In this document: piece by piece, positions 1-13,093 of the stretch
Layout: the number at the start of each line of letters is the position of its first letter
Numbering within the stretch: position 1 is the first letter of the stretch
DNA from: Plazaster borealis
Taxonomy: Eukaryota; Echinodermata; Asteroidea; Forcipulatida; Labidiasteridae
DNA: 64,000 bases
NCBI GenBank assembly: GCA_021014325.1
Contig: CM037472.1
Span: 10,354,001 to 10,418,000, forward strand
Reading direction: 5' to 3'
Notes under the pieces: model-generated
The model's input: only the letters and a program-made list of their open reading frames with translations
The model's database searches: none
What the model was told of the DNA's origin: nothing
Position numbers and translations under genes: made by a program

Positions 1-116
1 GGAGTCATTTCCTACAATGTTTTATACTATCAACAGCTCTCCGTTGCTTGTTACTGAGTAAGTTTTTATGCTAATATTTGTTTTGAGTCATTACCAAACG
101 TGTACGATACCTTTAA
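1..116. mobile_element. MITE, TTAA family, truncated by the window edge
   Basis: This matches the right-hand end of the elements at 34986-35323 and 51740-52123, including the words ATGTTTTATACTATCAACAG and ATTACCAAACGTGTAC, and it ends in CCTTTAA like them. Only the last part of the element lies inside the window. It carries no coding capacity. Confidence 0.75.
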
Positions 117-948
117 CGATGTAACAGAGTTACACATGTTTTTGTAAAAAGTAAGTGCACCGATTGCGAGCAAGCGCACATCATGCCTATATTGAGAAGT
201 TGTTGGCCCTGCTTTGGTCTAGCCTTGCCAGGATGTTGAAATTTAGCGACTTACAAGGTGCACTTATTTTAGCCCATAAACTTATTTTAAAGTGAGCATA
301 ACATATAATATCCAGTGCTAATTTTTCTTGACACTTATTGTTTCAAAGGCATTTTTATTGACTGACAAATGTAACAGTTAAATAATATTAAAGAATATAA
401 AAAGTTTACTTCTTTGTCATGGGTAAGGTATAATTTTTGTGACTGGCTTTTTAAAATGAGATTTTGGTCCTTATCTTGAAAATTAACATTGCAATCAGCG
501 TTTCTTTTTTTGAGCAGATTTAAGAGAAAATGTTCTAGATGGTGACATGAAAATCTCAAATTAGTTCCTGGGGTAAATTTTTGACCTTTTCATGAATGTT
601 AAGCATAAATGTGAATGCCAAGAAATTTTGGGTTTAGCTAGAGACGGTCTCATTTTGATAAACTAAAAGCAAAAAAATGAATGTACATAGAATCTCTGAA
701 AAACAGACATCTTTGTTGTAGTTTCTTGACAAGAATATAAATTTGATGAACATATTACAGGTTGAGTTGTCTTTTCAAGCAACAATTTCTCACACCTCTA
801 AATATTTCAATATGAAATTCTGAAGGGCACTGCTTGTTATTGTCTTGTAATATTACTATCTTGTATTTTTTATTATCTTGTAATCGTGATCTAGTATACA
901 CCATTGGTTTTAGAATTTGAAATTGTGCATGGTAGAGGGTACAAATTA
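117..948. other. AT-rich stretch, no gene seen
   Basis: Short open frames occur here but none has splice signals, a start context or a recognisable protein. I see no RNA gene. Confidence 0.6.
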
Positions 949-1139
949 GGCCCAATTTCATAGAGCTGCTTAAGCACAAAAAGTAGTTAAGCACAACAAA
1001 ATTATGCTTACCAGACTAAGGCTACCAGCTGAACTACCATGTCACATGTACAATTTGTGACTGGTATCCTGCTCATTTCTGCTAAGCAGATAATTGTTAA
1101 GCAATATTTTCTGCTTAAGCAGCTCTATGAAATTGGGCC
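949..1139. mobile_element. MITE with 28-bp perfect terminal inverted repeats
   Basis: The element opens with GGCCCAATTTCATAGAGCTG and continues CTTAAGCA; positions 1112-1139 are its exact reverse complement. At 191 bp with no open frame it is a non-autonomous DNA transposon or foldback element. It interrupts AT-rich sequence that carries another dispersed repeat word (GTAACACCATGTACATG at about 1157, seen again near 19130). Confidence 0.85.
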
Positions 1140-1286
1140 CAGGTGAGGTTTGCAGTAACACCATGTACATGAAATCTCTCTTTGAGCTGTGTCGCTACAA
1201 AAAAAGCAGCCTAATTCATTTGAATGCATTCATGTTAAAGCAAGCAAATTTGCCTCTGCAGTTAAACCGTCAATCAATTTCACATT

Positions 1287-1640
1287 GTGGCAAGTGGCCG
1301 AGTGGTTTAGAGCATCGAACTCATGTCCTGATGGTTAAGTCATCGGGGTGTGGGTTTGAATCCTGGTCATGACACTTGTATCCTTGAGCAAGATACTTCA
1401 CTATAATTGCTTCTCTTCACCCAGGGGTATAAATGGGTACCTGCGAGGGTAGAGGTTGATATTGTGTTTGAAAAAGCCTTTGGAGCGCCACGGCAGCCCG
1501 GGGCTGTATACTCCCCAGGGAGCTGAGAAAGATTAAAGGAATGTTATTGGCCCAATGACCAGGGCATTAATGTAAAGCGCATTAAGACGTTATTGTAAAA
1601 TGCGCTATATAACAACTAGTTATTATTATTATTATTATTG
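1287..1640 (+). mobile_element. tRNA-derived SINE (family S1), full length
   Basis: The head has tRNA-like A-box (GTGGCCGAGTGG) and B-box (GGTTTGAATCC) sequences. A shared body follows (GACACTTGTATCCTTGAGCA, CTCCCCAGGGAGCTGAGA, CCAATGACCAGGGCA) and then a (TTA)n tail. The same body recurs at 11008, 20955, 21740, 23472, 24257 and 54557. The tRNA part does not fold as an intact tRNA, so it is a SINE head and not a tRNA gene. Confidence 0.88.
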
Positions 1641-1789
1641 TATTCAATTGAACTTACCAGGTGTTCTTTTTAGCCATGCCAAATTGGCATTCAATTTAGC
1701 AACTAAAGATTTCAGCAAAAAAAGCTGCTGCAAATTTGAATGTAATGCTGTTTGAGTGGATTGTTAAATTGGGTGCTAATCTTGTTTAA

Positions 1790-2045
1790 CTGTAAAAAGG
1801 GCTAAAAATATTCCTCAAAATGTTCATTTTTTAAAACTTTTTGTAGTTTATTTATTGATAAATAATTGATAATAGAAATTCCCAAAACTTTGCCCGTAAA
1901 AAAGGGCACAAAATATTCTTCAAAAGGTGCAAAATTGTTTACTTTTGTTGTTGTTTACTTATTGATAAATAATAGATAATTGAATTTACTTGTCCAAAAA
2001 CTTTGTCCATAAAAAGGGGCAGAAAATATTCCTCATCAGATTTTT
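1790..2045. repeat. Degenerate ~110-bp tandem repeat, about 2.3 copies
   Basis: The block TAAAAAGGGC..AAAATATTCCTCA, then TTATTGATAAATAATTGATAAT, then CCAAAACTTTG occurs at about 1793, 1897 and 2009 with many substitutions. It is AT-rich and non-coding. Confidence 0.6.
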
Positions 2046-2524
2046 ATTTTTGTTTTAGTTACTGCTTAATTATTGTTCTCATGCGGATAATGTCTATTAT
2101 ATTTGAACAAATTATAATGTTTTCAACTGTTGGAAGTTTAAAAATAAAATGATTCTATGAATGTAGCAAGAAATATATGTTTCCCTTATTCTGTTATGGT
2201 TACTGTATTAAGCAAAACTTGTTATTAACAAAAACCCTGAATTTATGTCACGAAATCCAACCCGCAAATAATATGGACCGGTCCCCTTCCTAAACTAGTA
2301 CGTATAATCCAGATATAAATGAGTAGACGGGAGTCCAACAAAGATGGCCGCAGCAAAGTAGCTTTACATATCCTCTTAATCCTTTTCCAGAAAAGTGCAT
2401 TTAATAGTCTGTTATTACTTCAGCATAAAAAGTATCGTCCCTATATAAATTTGAAAAATACCAAAACACCTTTAATCCATATAATGTATCTTTAAATATT
2501 ATGATCAACCATGCAGTCATCATA

Positions 2525-3400
2525 CTTTAAATAAGATATGTACCATACCACACCTTTAATACAAAACCCCTACCGTTAAATTACATCTAAGAATAACCAC
2601 TTTAATATAAAACGTTCCACCCCTTTAAATACTTTTAATAAAAAATGTACCATACCACATCTTTATAACAAACCCCTACCGTTAAATTACATCTAAGAAT
2701 AAACACTTTAATATAAAACGTTCCACCCCTTTAAATACTTTTAATAAAAAATGTACCATACCACACCTTTAATACAAACCCCTACCGTTAAATTACATCG
2801 AAGAATAGCCACTTTATTATAAAATGTTCCACCCCTTTAAATACTTTAATAAAAAATGTACCATACCACACCTTTAATACAAACCCCCTACCTTTAAATT
2901 ACATCAAAGAATAACCACTTTAACATCAAAAGATCCACCCCTTTCATTACTTTCAATACAAAAATATACCAAACCCCACTACCTTTAAATTAGATAAGAA
3001 TAACCACTTTAATAACAAAATTCTGCCCCTTTCAATACTTTCAATAAAAAAATGTACCATACCAAACCTTTATTACAAAAACACTACCTTTAAATTACAT
3101 CTGAGAATATTACCACTTTAATATCAAAAGTTCCACCCTTTCAATACTTTCAATAAAAAATGTACCATACCACACCTTTAATACAAAAATCCCCTACCTT
3201 TAAATTACTTATAAGAATAACCACCTTAACATCAAAAGTTCGACCCCTTTCATTACTTTCAACTATAAAAAAATGTACCATACCACACCTTTAATACCAA
3301 ACCCCACTACCTTTTAATTACATCTACAAATAACCACTTTAATAAAGAACGTCCACCTCTTTGAATTAATTTGCAAAACACTACTACAAAACCTTTAATA
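2525..3400. repeat. AT-rich tandem repeat, unit about 108 bp, about 8 copies
   Basis: Each unit carries in order ATGTACCATACCACACCTTT, a CCCCTACC..TTAAATTACATC block, AATAACCACTTTAATA and a GTTCCACCCCTTT..ATACTTT block. Copies begin near 2530, 2640, 2749 and 2853 and become more divergent rightward, ending where the C-rich minisatellite begins. Confidence 0.85.
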
Positions 3401-3402
3401 CA

Positions 3403-5100
3403 ATGTACCAGCCTTTAGGGATCTTTTTCATAGCAGATTCACCCTTAGATTTTGAAAGGAACAATTCCACAATAAAAATATATACCATCACTTTAAATCA
3501 ATTCCACCCTCCAGCGATATGTCCCATGAACCCCCACCCACCTAGCCCAACTAGAGTCTACCGAACATCCATCCCCATGACTACTACTCCATCACCCCTA
3601 ACTTCAATTAGCCTTCGGCCCATCCATCTCATCCCAGCAAACTCCCCAGTCCTCCCAAACTATATCATGCCCATCTCCATCAGGCATCGATCACACCAGC
3701 ATGATAACTACCAGACCAATCCCCTGCCCCCACACCAAGCCCCAACCCCAGCCCTCTCCCCAGCTTCATCATGCCCAAGTCCAGCCAGCCATCACCCCAG
3801 CACTGGTCCAGAAGCCCTCATCCCAAACAGTCCAGCCCATCACCCCAAGCCCTCATCCCAACCAGTCCAGCCCATCAATCCTACCATCACCCCAAGCCCT
3901 CATCCCAACCGGTCCAGCCCATCACCCCTACCCTTACCCCAAGCCCACATCCAAACCAGTCCAGCCCATCAATCCTGCCATCACCCCAAGCCCTCATCCC
4001 AACCGGTCCAGCCCATCACTCCTACCCTCACCCCAAGCCCACATCCAAACCAGTCCAGCCCATCACTCCTACTTACACCCCAAGCCCACATCCAAACCAG
4101 TCCAGCCCATCACTCCTACCCTCACCCCAAGCCCACATCCAAACCAGTCCAGCCCATCAATCCTACCATCACCCCAAGCCCTCATCCCAACCAGTCCAGC
4201 CCATCACTCCTACCCTCACCCCAAGCCCACATCCAAACCAGTCCAGCCCATCACTCCTACCCTCACCCCAAGCCCACATCCAAACCAGTCCAGCCCATCA
4301 ATCCTACCATCACCCCAAGCCCACATCCCAACCAGTCCAGCCCATCAATCCTACCATCACCCCAAGCCCTCATCCAAACCAGTCCAGCCCATCAATCCTA
4401 CCATCACCCCAAGCCCTCATCCCAACCAGTCCAGCCCATCAATCCTACCATCACCCCAAGCCCTCATCCCAACCGGTCCAGCCCATCACTCCTACCCTCA
4501 CCCCAAGCCCACATCCAAACCAGTCCAGCCCATCACTCCTACCCTCACCCCAAGCCCACATCCAAACCAGTCCAGCCCATCACTCCTACCCTCACCCCAA
4601 GCCCACATCCAAACCAGTCCAGCCCATCACTCCTACCCTCACCCCAAGCCCACATCCAAACCAGTCCAGCCCATCAATCCTACCATCACCCCAAGCCCTC
4701 ATCCCAACCAGTCCAGCCCATCACTCCTACCATCACCCCAAGCCCTCATCCAAACCAGCCCAGCCCATCAATCCTACCATCACCCCAAGCCCTCATCCCA
4801 AACAGTCCAGCCCATCAATCGTACCATCACCCCAAGCCCTCATCCCAAACAGTCCAGCCCATCACCCCAAGCCCTCATCCCAACCAGTCCAGCCCATCAC
4901 TCCTACCCTCACCCCAACCAGTCCAGCCCATCAATCTTACCATCACCCCAAGCCCTCATCCCAACCAGTACAGCCCATCACCCCTAGCCATCAGCTCAAC
5001 CAGCCCAGCCCACTGGCCGACTGACTGCCCAGCCATCGCCAGCCCATCACCCCAACCAGCCCAGCCAACTGGCTGACTGACTGCCCAGCAGCCTCCCTGG
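3403..5100. repeat. C-rich 47-bp minisatellite with divergent edges
   Basis: From about 3830 to 4990 the sequence is a tandem array of a 47-bp unit, AGCCCATCACTCCTACCCTC followed by ACCCCAAGCCCACATCC and AAACCAGTCC, about 25 copies. Variants alternate CTCATCCCAACC with CACATCCAAACC. The plus strand has very little G. Because 47 is not a multiple of three and no unit contains a stop, all three plus-strand frames stay open for over 400 codons and give the same Pro/Ser/His/Gln-rich repeat. Nothing points to a real protein: there is no domain, no signal peptide, and the three frames are equivalent. Confidence 0.9.
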
Positions 5101-5269
5101 CCCCTCAGCACTTAGAAATTTTACTCCCCAAGCCAAGCTCCAAGGCCCTTGGTCAGCCCTCAGATCAGCCAAAAATCCAAGGGTATAGCCAGGGAAAATT
5201 TATTTTGAAATTTTTTCAAAGTCAAGCCATTCTAATATTCATCAGGTCAAAAAACGTATGATTTTCATG

Positions 5270-5345
5270 AAAGCTCAGTAGCAGAGCGGTAAGAGATAGA
5301 GGCTACAGAGCTAAAGGTACCAGGTTCAAGCCCTACCCATTTTTA
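5270..5345 (+). repeat. tRNA-like sequence (SINE head or tRNA pseudogene)
   Basis: AGCTCAGTAGCAGAGCGGTA resembles a D-arm and CAGGTTCAAGCCCTACC resembles a T-arm. The acceptor and anticodon stems do not pair well, so I do not call a tRNA gene. Confidence 0.4.
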
Positions 5346-5384
5346 CAAGAATTAAAAAAAAATGTCTTTTTTACTGGTAAAAAA

Positions 5385-5462
5385 GGACCTCACCAGGATT
5401 TGAACCCCCGAGCTCACAGCTCCAGGATTCCGGGAGCTGTGAGCTAGCCCGCTGGGCCACAT
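5385..5462 (-). repeat. tRNA-like sequence on the minus strand
   Basis: Read on the minus strand, GGCCATGTGGCCCAGCGGGC is followed by a strong stem (CAGCTCC..GGAGCTG) and by GGGGTTCAAATCCTGG, a B-box/T-arm. It faces the tRNA-like sequence at 5270-5345. An intact acceptor stem is not evident, so a SINE head or pseudogene is more likely. Confidence 0.4.
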
Positions 5463-8400
5463 GGCCACTTAAAAAAAATCGCTCGGACGTTATATATCAA
5501 CCTTAGAATGAAAAGGTCAAATAAAAAAAAAATAATGAGATGCGCCCTTTGACCTATGACCTTCACCAGGAGAGGAAAAAGAAAAAGAGAATGAAGAAAA
5601 TGTTTGTTGGTGTCTGTATACAAATAATTTATTCGTGCCATTTGAAAAGAGCAAAAGAACATTACAGATATACCAAATGTGATTAACAAGATAAAGTGAA
5701 GATTAAAAACCTTAATAAATATAGTTTTTTAATTAAACATTACAAAATTCTCAAAAATATTTAACAAGGATAAGGATCTTTAATATGAATGTCATACTGA
5801 CGAACGTAATACTCTAGGTTGATACTGCAATTAAATTGTTCTCGATATTATTTACTAATTTTCCTTGTTAAAAGTATGAATCTTTCTTAAGCAAAACTAA
5901 CATCCAGTCTCTAAATGAAACAAATAAACTATTAATTACAACATATCTATACTGTGATATGGTTAACTTGTAAAAACGCTCTATGTACATTAATAAGGTT
6001 CAAAATATTGCATTATCTTATCAACAGGATGGGTAAAGTTAGCGCCCCCCCCCCCTAAATTGAACCTCTTCAGCAGAGTTTAAAATTCACCATTTCAATT
6101 CTTAAAATGAAAGCCCATGAAGACTATACAGTGGTTGCAATGCAAGTGCTTTAAATGAAGCTATTATTCTTCAATATTACATAGCAATAATAAAAATAAT
6201 GGTTATTTTAAAGTTTTCTTGGTCAACTGGTACAGGGTGCTATCACCATCTACTAGCCCCCCCCCCCCCATTTATTTGTCATCTTTGAAAAAATCATTAA
6301 ACTCATTAAACACTTTAAACTAAGTCTTTTATACATGCATAATAAATAAATATTGTCAAAATTATATTTCAAGCAGTTTCTTAATACAGTAAACGTGGTT
6401 TTATAACATCAGAGTTTACTTCAGTTTTATTTATTTATCCTCTAGTAAAATGTGGGATCATTCTGATCGTAACACACTGATTTAATTAAATTCCCTGCAT
6501 AAAATCATTTCTTTATTTTCTAGTATCACAGTTGAGTTACATTGTTAATTAATACATTCCAAAACGAGGCTGCTATTTCGCACGGCTTAAATAATAGATG
6601 CACCGATTGGGTATAAAATGTAAATTAACATTTCGCTGCAGGCCCGATAACAAAAACAAACACGTTATTTTATTTTGACGACGTTACTCCACAGATTTGG
6701 TGAGCATGCAATAGCCCAATTTTGTTTCATTTTGTGCAACCCTTTCATTTTCGTTCTATTTTAATAAAACATATTAATTACTTACAGTTAATTGTTTTTA
6801 TTGCATGAGTTTCTTAATACGATTAAGTGCGTCACATAAATTGTACAGAGTAATGTACACATTCAGCTCGGTTAAATTGTTTTCAACGAAGAGTTAGTTA
6901 CAAATTCTTGTTAGTTCATCACAAAATAAAATGCAAGTAATACTGTGCTGTTAAATGTTAACATTGAAATTTTATGAGATGGTTCATGACTAAAAAAAAA
7001 CCCAGTATGCATCAAAATACGTATATTTGTCATTGGGTTATTTTTGTAATAGTTAAAACACCACTTAAGGTTTGAGATCAAGCTATAAATAAATAAACAT
7101 TTAAAGTAATTAATTTATACAATTATAATGATAAATTATCTTGTTAGAAAAAAGTGTTAAAAGAACATGTGTTAGATAGTTTTAACTGTTGGTTTGTTTC
7201 ATTGAGATTAATCATGTAAACTGTTAGAAATTATAAGATGATTGGATAGGCAATAGGCCTACTTTCAATTAGTGAATAATAATCGTAACTGGCCAAAAAG
7301 AGTAAATCTACATAAATAATAGAGCCACCCACCCCCCCCCCCCCCAGTGCTACAACTTGTAAACCAAAGTATAATATAATTCTACATAGTGTTGGCAAAA
7401 TGTATGTTCACTAATTATTAAGTTCATAAAGTGATAGTAAAAACAATTAATGTTAGTAATCATCATTATCAAGAAAGTATTCATCTACATGTAGGCCTGA
7501 CTTATGTAAGAGGGCTGGAACCCCAAAGAACCACCCACCTTAGTGATATAACCTTTTCTAATAAGTATAACGTCAGGCCATTAACTATTTTTTGCAAGTA
7601 TACACAAAATAGCATAACTGATAACTGTACTAACAAAATGATATCAAATTGGGCAGTCTTCATGTGCCTTGAAGTGGACCCCAATCCCAACATTAAGTTA
7701 TTTTGTCTTACCTTTTAGCCATACCAGTGATTTAATTAATTGAATAAAAATAGACAATATTGGAAACTGGTTATGTAAGACATAAAAAGTGACAGTTGGG
7801 TGTCAGCCTAATCATTGTATTTGTTAGCCTGGTTTAAAAGTTAGTTCTGAAATTTTATTTCACTAATTCATATGTAGGCCTACACTACTTGCAACATAAT
7901 ATTATCAGTTATATATTTATTTCATGCGTAATTTATTGTACTTATTTATGAAGTTAATTTCAAACAATAACAACACAGGCCCTAACACCATGACACTGAG
8001 GAGTGCGCCACCCAGCAACAGTGGTGTCCACCGTACCCTTAAGGGGCACTGCTGGTTGTCACTAACTCCCTTAGGCATTCATTAATCTATGAGTTAGTAT
8101 CGTAAATCTAATTATTTATATTTATATTGGAAACCACGAATTTGTTAACTAAAGGACTAACGTTGATTACATATGTATTAGTTAAGGTTTTTTTTCAAAT
8201 AACATTAATATAATTAAACGTAATATATACATAAGTTAATTGAAAAAAATATTTAGTTATTCATATTGGAAACAGACTTGTTAGAGTTAATGATGGATTA
8301 ACGTTAATTCATTTTAAATTTTTAATTTTGGCATTTTTTACATATATTAATGTTAGCAATGTCATTAATGTCATCATTTGCATGCAATTTATTTACAAAA

Positions 8401-9488
8401 AGTATTGTCAACTAGCGATGGTATGCCCGCCTGACTAACACTCCAACCAACTTTTGTCAACAAAGACAACATTTCAAATTCTTGTTAATGATGCACAAAA
8501 TAATATGTTACCCCTACAAGTAACTTAATTACGAACATAATATTTCTTTTTAAAATCTTAACACTAGTTGTATACATAGTGAAAATTGGGTGTCAGCCTA
8601 TAGTTTATCATTGTTAGTTTTAACAATGTTTTGTTAAAAGTTAGTTCTTATAAACTAATTTCACTGTAATTAGTATTGTAAAATATATAGTTATTATAGC
8701 AACATTACCTGTTTTGATTAATGTTGATTAATTTATATATATTTTTTATTTTATCGTTATAAATGTTAATAAATTTATCAAAACTTAATTAATATTATAG
8801 AACTTGCTTTTGATTTGGTATTATAAATTTTTGGGGAAAAAATCATCTTTAGTTAAGTTAAATGTCAAACCTAATGTAGCTATGGAATGTTAGTAGGAGA
8901 CACTAAATCAGATATTTATTGTCAAATTCATGAACATTGTGACACACTCTTTATGTAGAAAAAAAATTACATACGAGTAAACTATTATTTTATTATTTGT
9001 TTTAGTTTAGTTTGTGACATTCTTTTTTATCAGGACACATATCGGTTGTAGATAAAGATATGAATGGCTTCATTTTTATAGCAAGTAATTGGTGCAATGG
9101 AAATATTTCATCATGGTTTTCATAAACGTTTAATTTATAAATTGTAATTTGTCTTCTGGTTAAAATACCAATATGCTACTTGTAATGTGGTCATTTGTTT
9201 TTAGTTATTTTAATCAAACCATAGAAGTTATTAATTGTCATTTGTTAGTGGTAAAATTTCATGGGATTTTATTAAATTAATCATAAGTTGTTTGGCAAAA
9301 CAAAGTTGTCAACAAAGCCCTATCTAGATATCATTTAACTTGTTTTTTATCATCAATGGTTTGTATATGTATTTTTTTATTATTAACAATTCCCTGTTTG
9401 ATCACAAACTTTGAAATGATTTTGCTTACAGGAATATTATCACCCCCCCCCCCCCCTCAGTCTAGCCTTCTCCATGATATAGTTTTGT
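5463..9488. other. AT-rich intergenic sequence with poly-C tracts, no gene seen
   Basis: About 4 kb of low-complexity AT-rich DNA full of TTAATTA and GTTAGT words. Four runs of ten or more C lie on the plus strand near 6047, 6258, 7330 and 9442. Short open frames such as 7431-7718 show no domain or splice context. I see no recognisable transposon or RNA gene. Confidence 0.6.
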
Positions 9489-10520
9489 GGATTTCAGTAT
9501 TTTTGTAAACCTTATATATATTATATATAACTTTTCTTCATAGATATATTATACTTTTGTTACTTCTTAATTTTGGTAATATCAAATTTGTCTCTGAATT
9601 ATGGAGCCAAAAATAGTAATAACACAATCCAGTGCATTTTAACGGTTTTGAAACAATAGCATCCTCTTTGTATACGAGACGAAAACTCTGATATTGGCCG
9701 CAATATTTTCAGCGCGCGATGACTCTATGTCCGCACGACTCACGCTCCAATCCATCACCGGCAGCCTCGTTAATGTACTTAACACAATCGCGTTCATAAC
9801 CAAAAAAATGATATACTTATTTGGGGACAAAAACTACCATATAAAAGTTACTGTAAGTACCACTGATAAAATTTACCAGTACAAGAATAGTACAACAGAA
9901 TATACAGTTCTTAATTAGTGTTGCATAGGAATCTGAGGTGATTGATCAACAGTCATATCCAAATGGAAGCATAATCTTACAATTACAACATCTTACAACA
10001 AGTACACCATTGCAAGCATTTTAATTCAGTCAGTTTAAAATTTTGCTAATATCATCCTGGTAAGGCTAGTCTGAAAAGTCGGTAAAGTTCCATTGGAACA
10101 TTCATAATTTAAACGCAACTTGTTTTACAACTGACCTTATTTTGTGGCCATAACCTGCTATTGATAAAACTCTTTAAAAACCCAAATTTGTCTTATAGAA
10201 GTATCAACTTCCACATGAGATAGTTTAAAAAACAAGATTCTAATTAATTTAGGCTGTGCATAGGGGACTCGTTACCAGCACATCACCCTTTGATCCCAAG
10301 AAGTTTTTCTGAGGTTGATCTTGAGGAACTCTAACACTTCTCAAAAACAAAAAATTGTTCAAACAGAGACAATCGATGAGGGGAGAGGTTATCAGCACAT
10401 CACCCTTAGCTCGTCTACATTTCATTCACAATTAGATTTAGATGGATCCAAAAAGATTTCCATGACAGCAGTTTTGCTGAGGTTGATACACATTCTAACA
10501 TTGAAGAATCAAAATTCCAG
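9489..10520. repeat. Copy A of a ~1-kb duplicated segment
   Basis: This segment is repeated at 14068-15128 with scattered substitutions and small indels. It runs from GGATTTCAGT through a GC-richer, especially well conserved block (about 9690-9805) to copies of the 27-nt motif at 10262 and 10380. It breaks off where LINE-derived sequence starts. I see no reliable open frame in it. Confidence 0.85.
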
Positions 10521-11007
10521 CGCGTCAGCATACGGCAGAACCCCCTCATGAAAAAAATATGGATGACAAGAAAACCAAAGGCCGTAAAAGTCCATGGCCA
10601 AAATGGGCACCATGAACATGGTAAAGTGTACAGCCAGGACTCAGAGGTAAAACTCAAGGATGAAGTTCTGAAGTCAAAGCCATTAGGAAGCTCCAGGACG
10701 GAGGAGAGTACAAGGGCTGGACACAGTAAACTGTAAATATGTACCTATAATACACGAACTCTAAGAACTGAGGAAACATTACAACACCTCAAGTAAGAGC
10801 TAGAAAACTTCAAGTGGAGTATCATTGGTCTAGCAGAGACAAGGAGGGAAGGGGAATAGAAGAAATAAAAGGTGGTGCATGGCTGTTCAATCGAGGGAAA
10901 ACTGAAGAGAGCAAAGAGGCCAGAGGAATTGGCTTTCTCATACACCCTAGCATAAAAGACTACATTAGCCAGATGGGACATGCTACTGGGACAGAGTGAT
11001 CTCATTA

Positions 11008-11369
11008 ATAATAATAATAGTTAATTTTCATATAGTGCTTTTCACGCCCGAAGGGCGTCCCAAAGCGCTTCACATTATTACCCCTGGTCACTGGGCCTTA
11101 AATCATTCCTTAAACCATCTCAGCTCCCTGGGGAGTATACAGCCTTGTGCAACAAATGCGCTACTTGGCTAAATCAATCACAATAACCATCTCTGCCCTC
11201 ACAGGTACCCATTTACTCCTGGGTGGAGAGAAGCTTATGGTAAAGTGTCTTGCTCAAGGACACAAGTGTCACGACCGGGATTCGAACCCACACTCTGCTG
11301 ATCAAACACCAGAGCTTGAATCCGGCGCTCTTAACCGCTCGGCCATGACACCCCACAAGTACAAGTGTC
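11008..11369 (-). mobile_element. tRNA-derived SINE (S1) inserted in the LINE
   Basis: The minus strand shows the tRNA-like head (GTGTCATGGCCGAGCGG, then GGGTTCGAATCCCGGTC), the S1 body and a (TTA)n tail at the left end near 11008-11022. It splits the endonuclease region of the RTE-like LINE, so it arrived after that element. Confidence 0.88.
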
Positions 11370-11470
11370 AGGAAAAGAAGATGTGGGCATAATTCAAGTT
11401 TATGCACCAACAAGTGATCACACAGACGAAGAGGTTGAACAGTTTTATGAAGATATCATGAAGGCAACTG

Positions 11471-12613
11471 ATGGGCATAAATCTAAATATACCATTGTCA
11501 TGGGAAGACTTTAATGCCAAAGTAGGAGAAGCGAAACCAGGAGAAGAAACAATCATTGGGAAATATGGTATTGGACAGAGAAACTCGAGAGGAGAAACAC
11601 TTGCTGCTTTTGCAGCTCAACATGACCTAGTTATTACAAACACTTACTTCCAGAAAAATAAAAACCGCTACTGGACTTGGGAGAGCCCAAATGGTGCAGT
11701 TAAAAACCAAATTGACTACATCTTGAGCAGTCAAAGGAGAGAAGTGGAAAACAGTGAAGTAATTAGCAGAGTACACATTGCCAGTGATCATAGAATGATA
11801 AGAGTCACAATAAAAATCAATAGAAAACTTGCCAGGCTGAAATTTATCAACAACAAGAAAAAGCAGAAAGTGAACATCTTTAAACTTCAAGGACAGAGAG
11901 AGGAGTTCCAAATCAGACTTCAAAACAGATTTGAAGGTTTAGAAGTCGAAGATCTGGATCTGGAAACAAGGTGCAACAAAATAATCACAACCATAATGGA
12001 TGAAGCAATAAATATTGCAGCATCAACAAAGACAGGCAAACCGAAAACCAGCGAAGATAAAGAAATCAAAGCCATTGATAAAAAGCGTAAAGGACTCAGA
12101 CAAATACCAAACAAAACAACTCTGCAGAAAATCAAGTATGCTGAGTCAGTCAAGACAAGTAGAAAAAAGAGACGTCAAAGAATCAGAAGAAGAAAGGAGG
12201 AACAAATCAATAGAGTTCTGGAGACAGGAAGAGGACCAAAGGAAACCATCAAAAGAAATAATACAAGAATACACCAAATGAGAAAGAAAGATGGAGATGG
12301 AGATCTCACTGGGGACAGGGGCGAAATACTTAAGGTGTGCTCAGACTTCTATCAAGAGCTGTACGGTTCTAAAACAACACAGTCTGAAAGAGAAGCAGCA
12401 GAAGAGATGACATCAGATACACAGAAACTACTGCATGTAAAGAAAGAAGAAGTCGAATACACACTGAAATCAATGAAAAGAAATAAGGCACCCGGGGTAG
12501 ATGAATTAACAAGCGACATACTGAGGGAGGGCGGTCACGAGGTGATATCTCAATTAACCATCCTCTATGATCAAATTTTCATGGAACAAAAGATACCAAG
12601 ACACTGGAAATAA
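11471..12613 (+). pseudogene. Endonuclease/RT open fragment of the LINE
   Basis: This 380-codon open frame is the longest surviving piece of the retrotransposon. It starts inside the endonuclease (DFNAKVG at about residues 14-20, NQIDYIL near 78, SDHRM near 104), continues through a Lys/Arg-rich linker and ends just after the RT entry motif KRNKAPGVDE (about residues 337-346). The first residues before EDFNAK are out of the element's true frame, so the ATG is not a genuine start. Downstream RT motifs continue in another frame. Confidence 0.8.
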
Positions 12614-13093
12614 GCGAAGGTCATTCTTCTTCATAAAAAAGGCAACAAAGCTGACATCAAGAATTACAGACCCATCAGTCTTTTATCTCATCTCTACAAA
12701 ATCCTCACAAAAATCATACAAAAAAGGATTGCGACAGTTCTAGATGAACATCAACCAAGAGAACAGGCTGGGTTCAGAAAAGGCTTCTCAACAACAGATC
12801 ATTTATACTCACTGAACCAACTCATTGAAAAAGTCAATGAATATCAACTAGACTTGTGCGTGGGATTTATTGATTTATTGATTATGAGAAGGCATTGGAC
12901 TCTGTGGAACACAAATATCTGTTTCAAGCTCCAAGGAAAATGGAAATCAGTGAAGGATATATCAAGTTACTGAAAGATATCTACACTGAAGCAACAGCAA
13001 GGATTTACATTGACAAAGACGTCTCACAGGAAATAAACATTAACAGAGGAGTTAGACCCAATATCACCCAAAATATTCACTGCCGTGTCGTAA

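Noticed and set aside
3403..5076. Three overlapping open frames of 557, 428 and 417 codons
   Set aside because: They are three frames of one 47-bp minisatellite without stops. There is no domain, signal or splice support.
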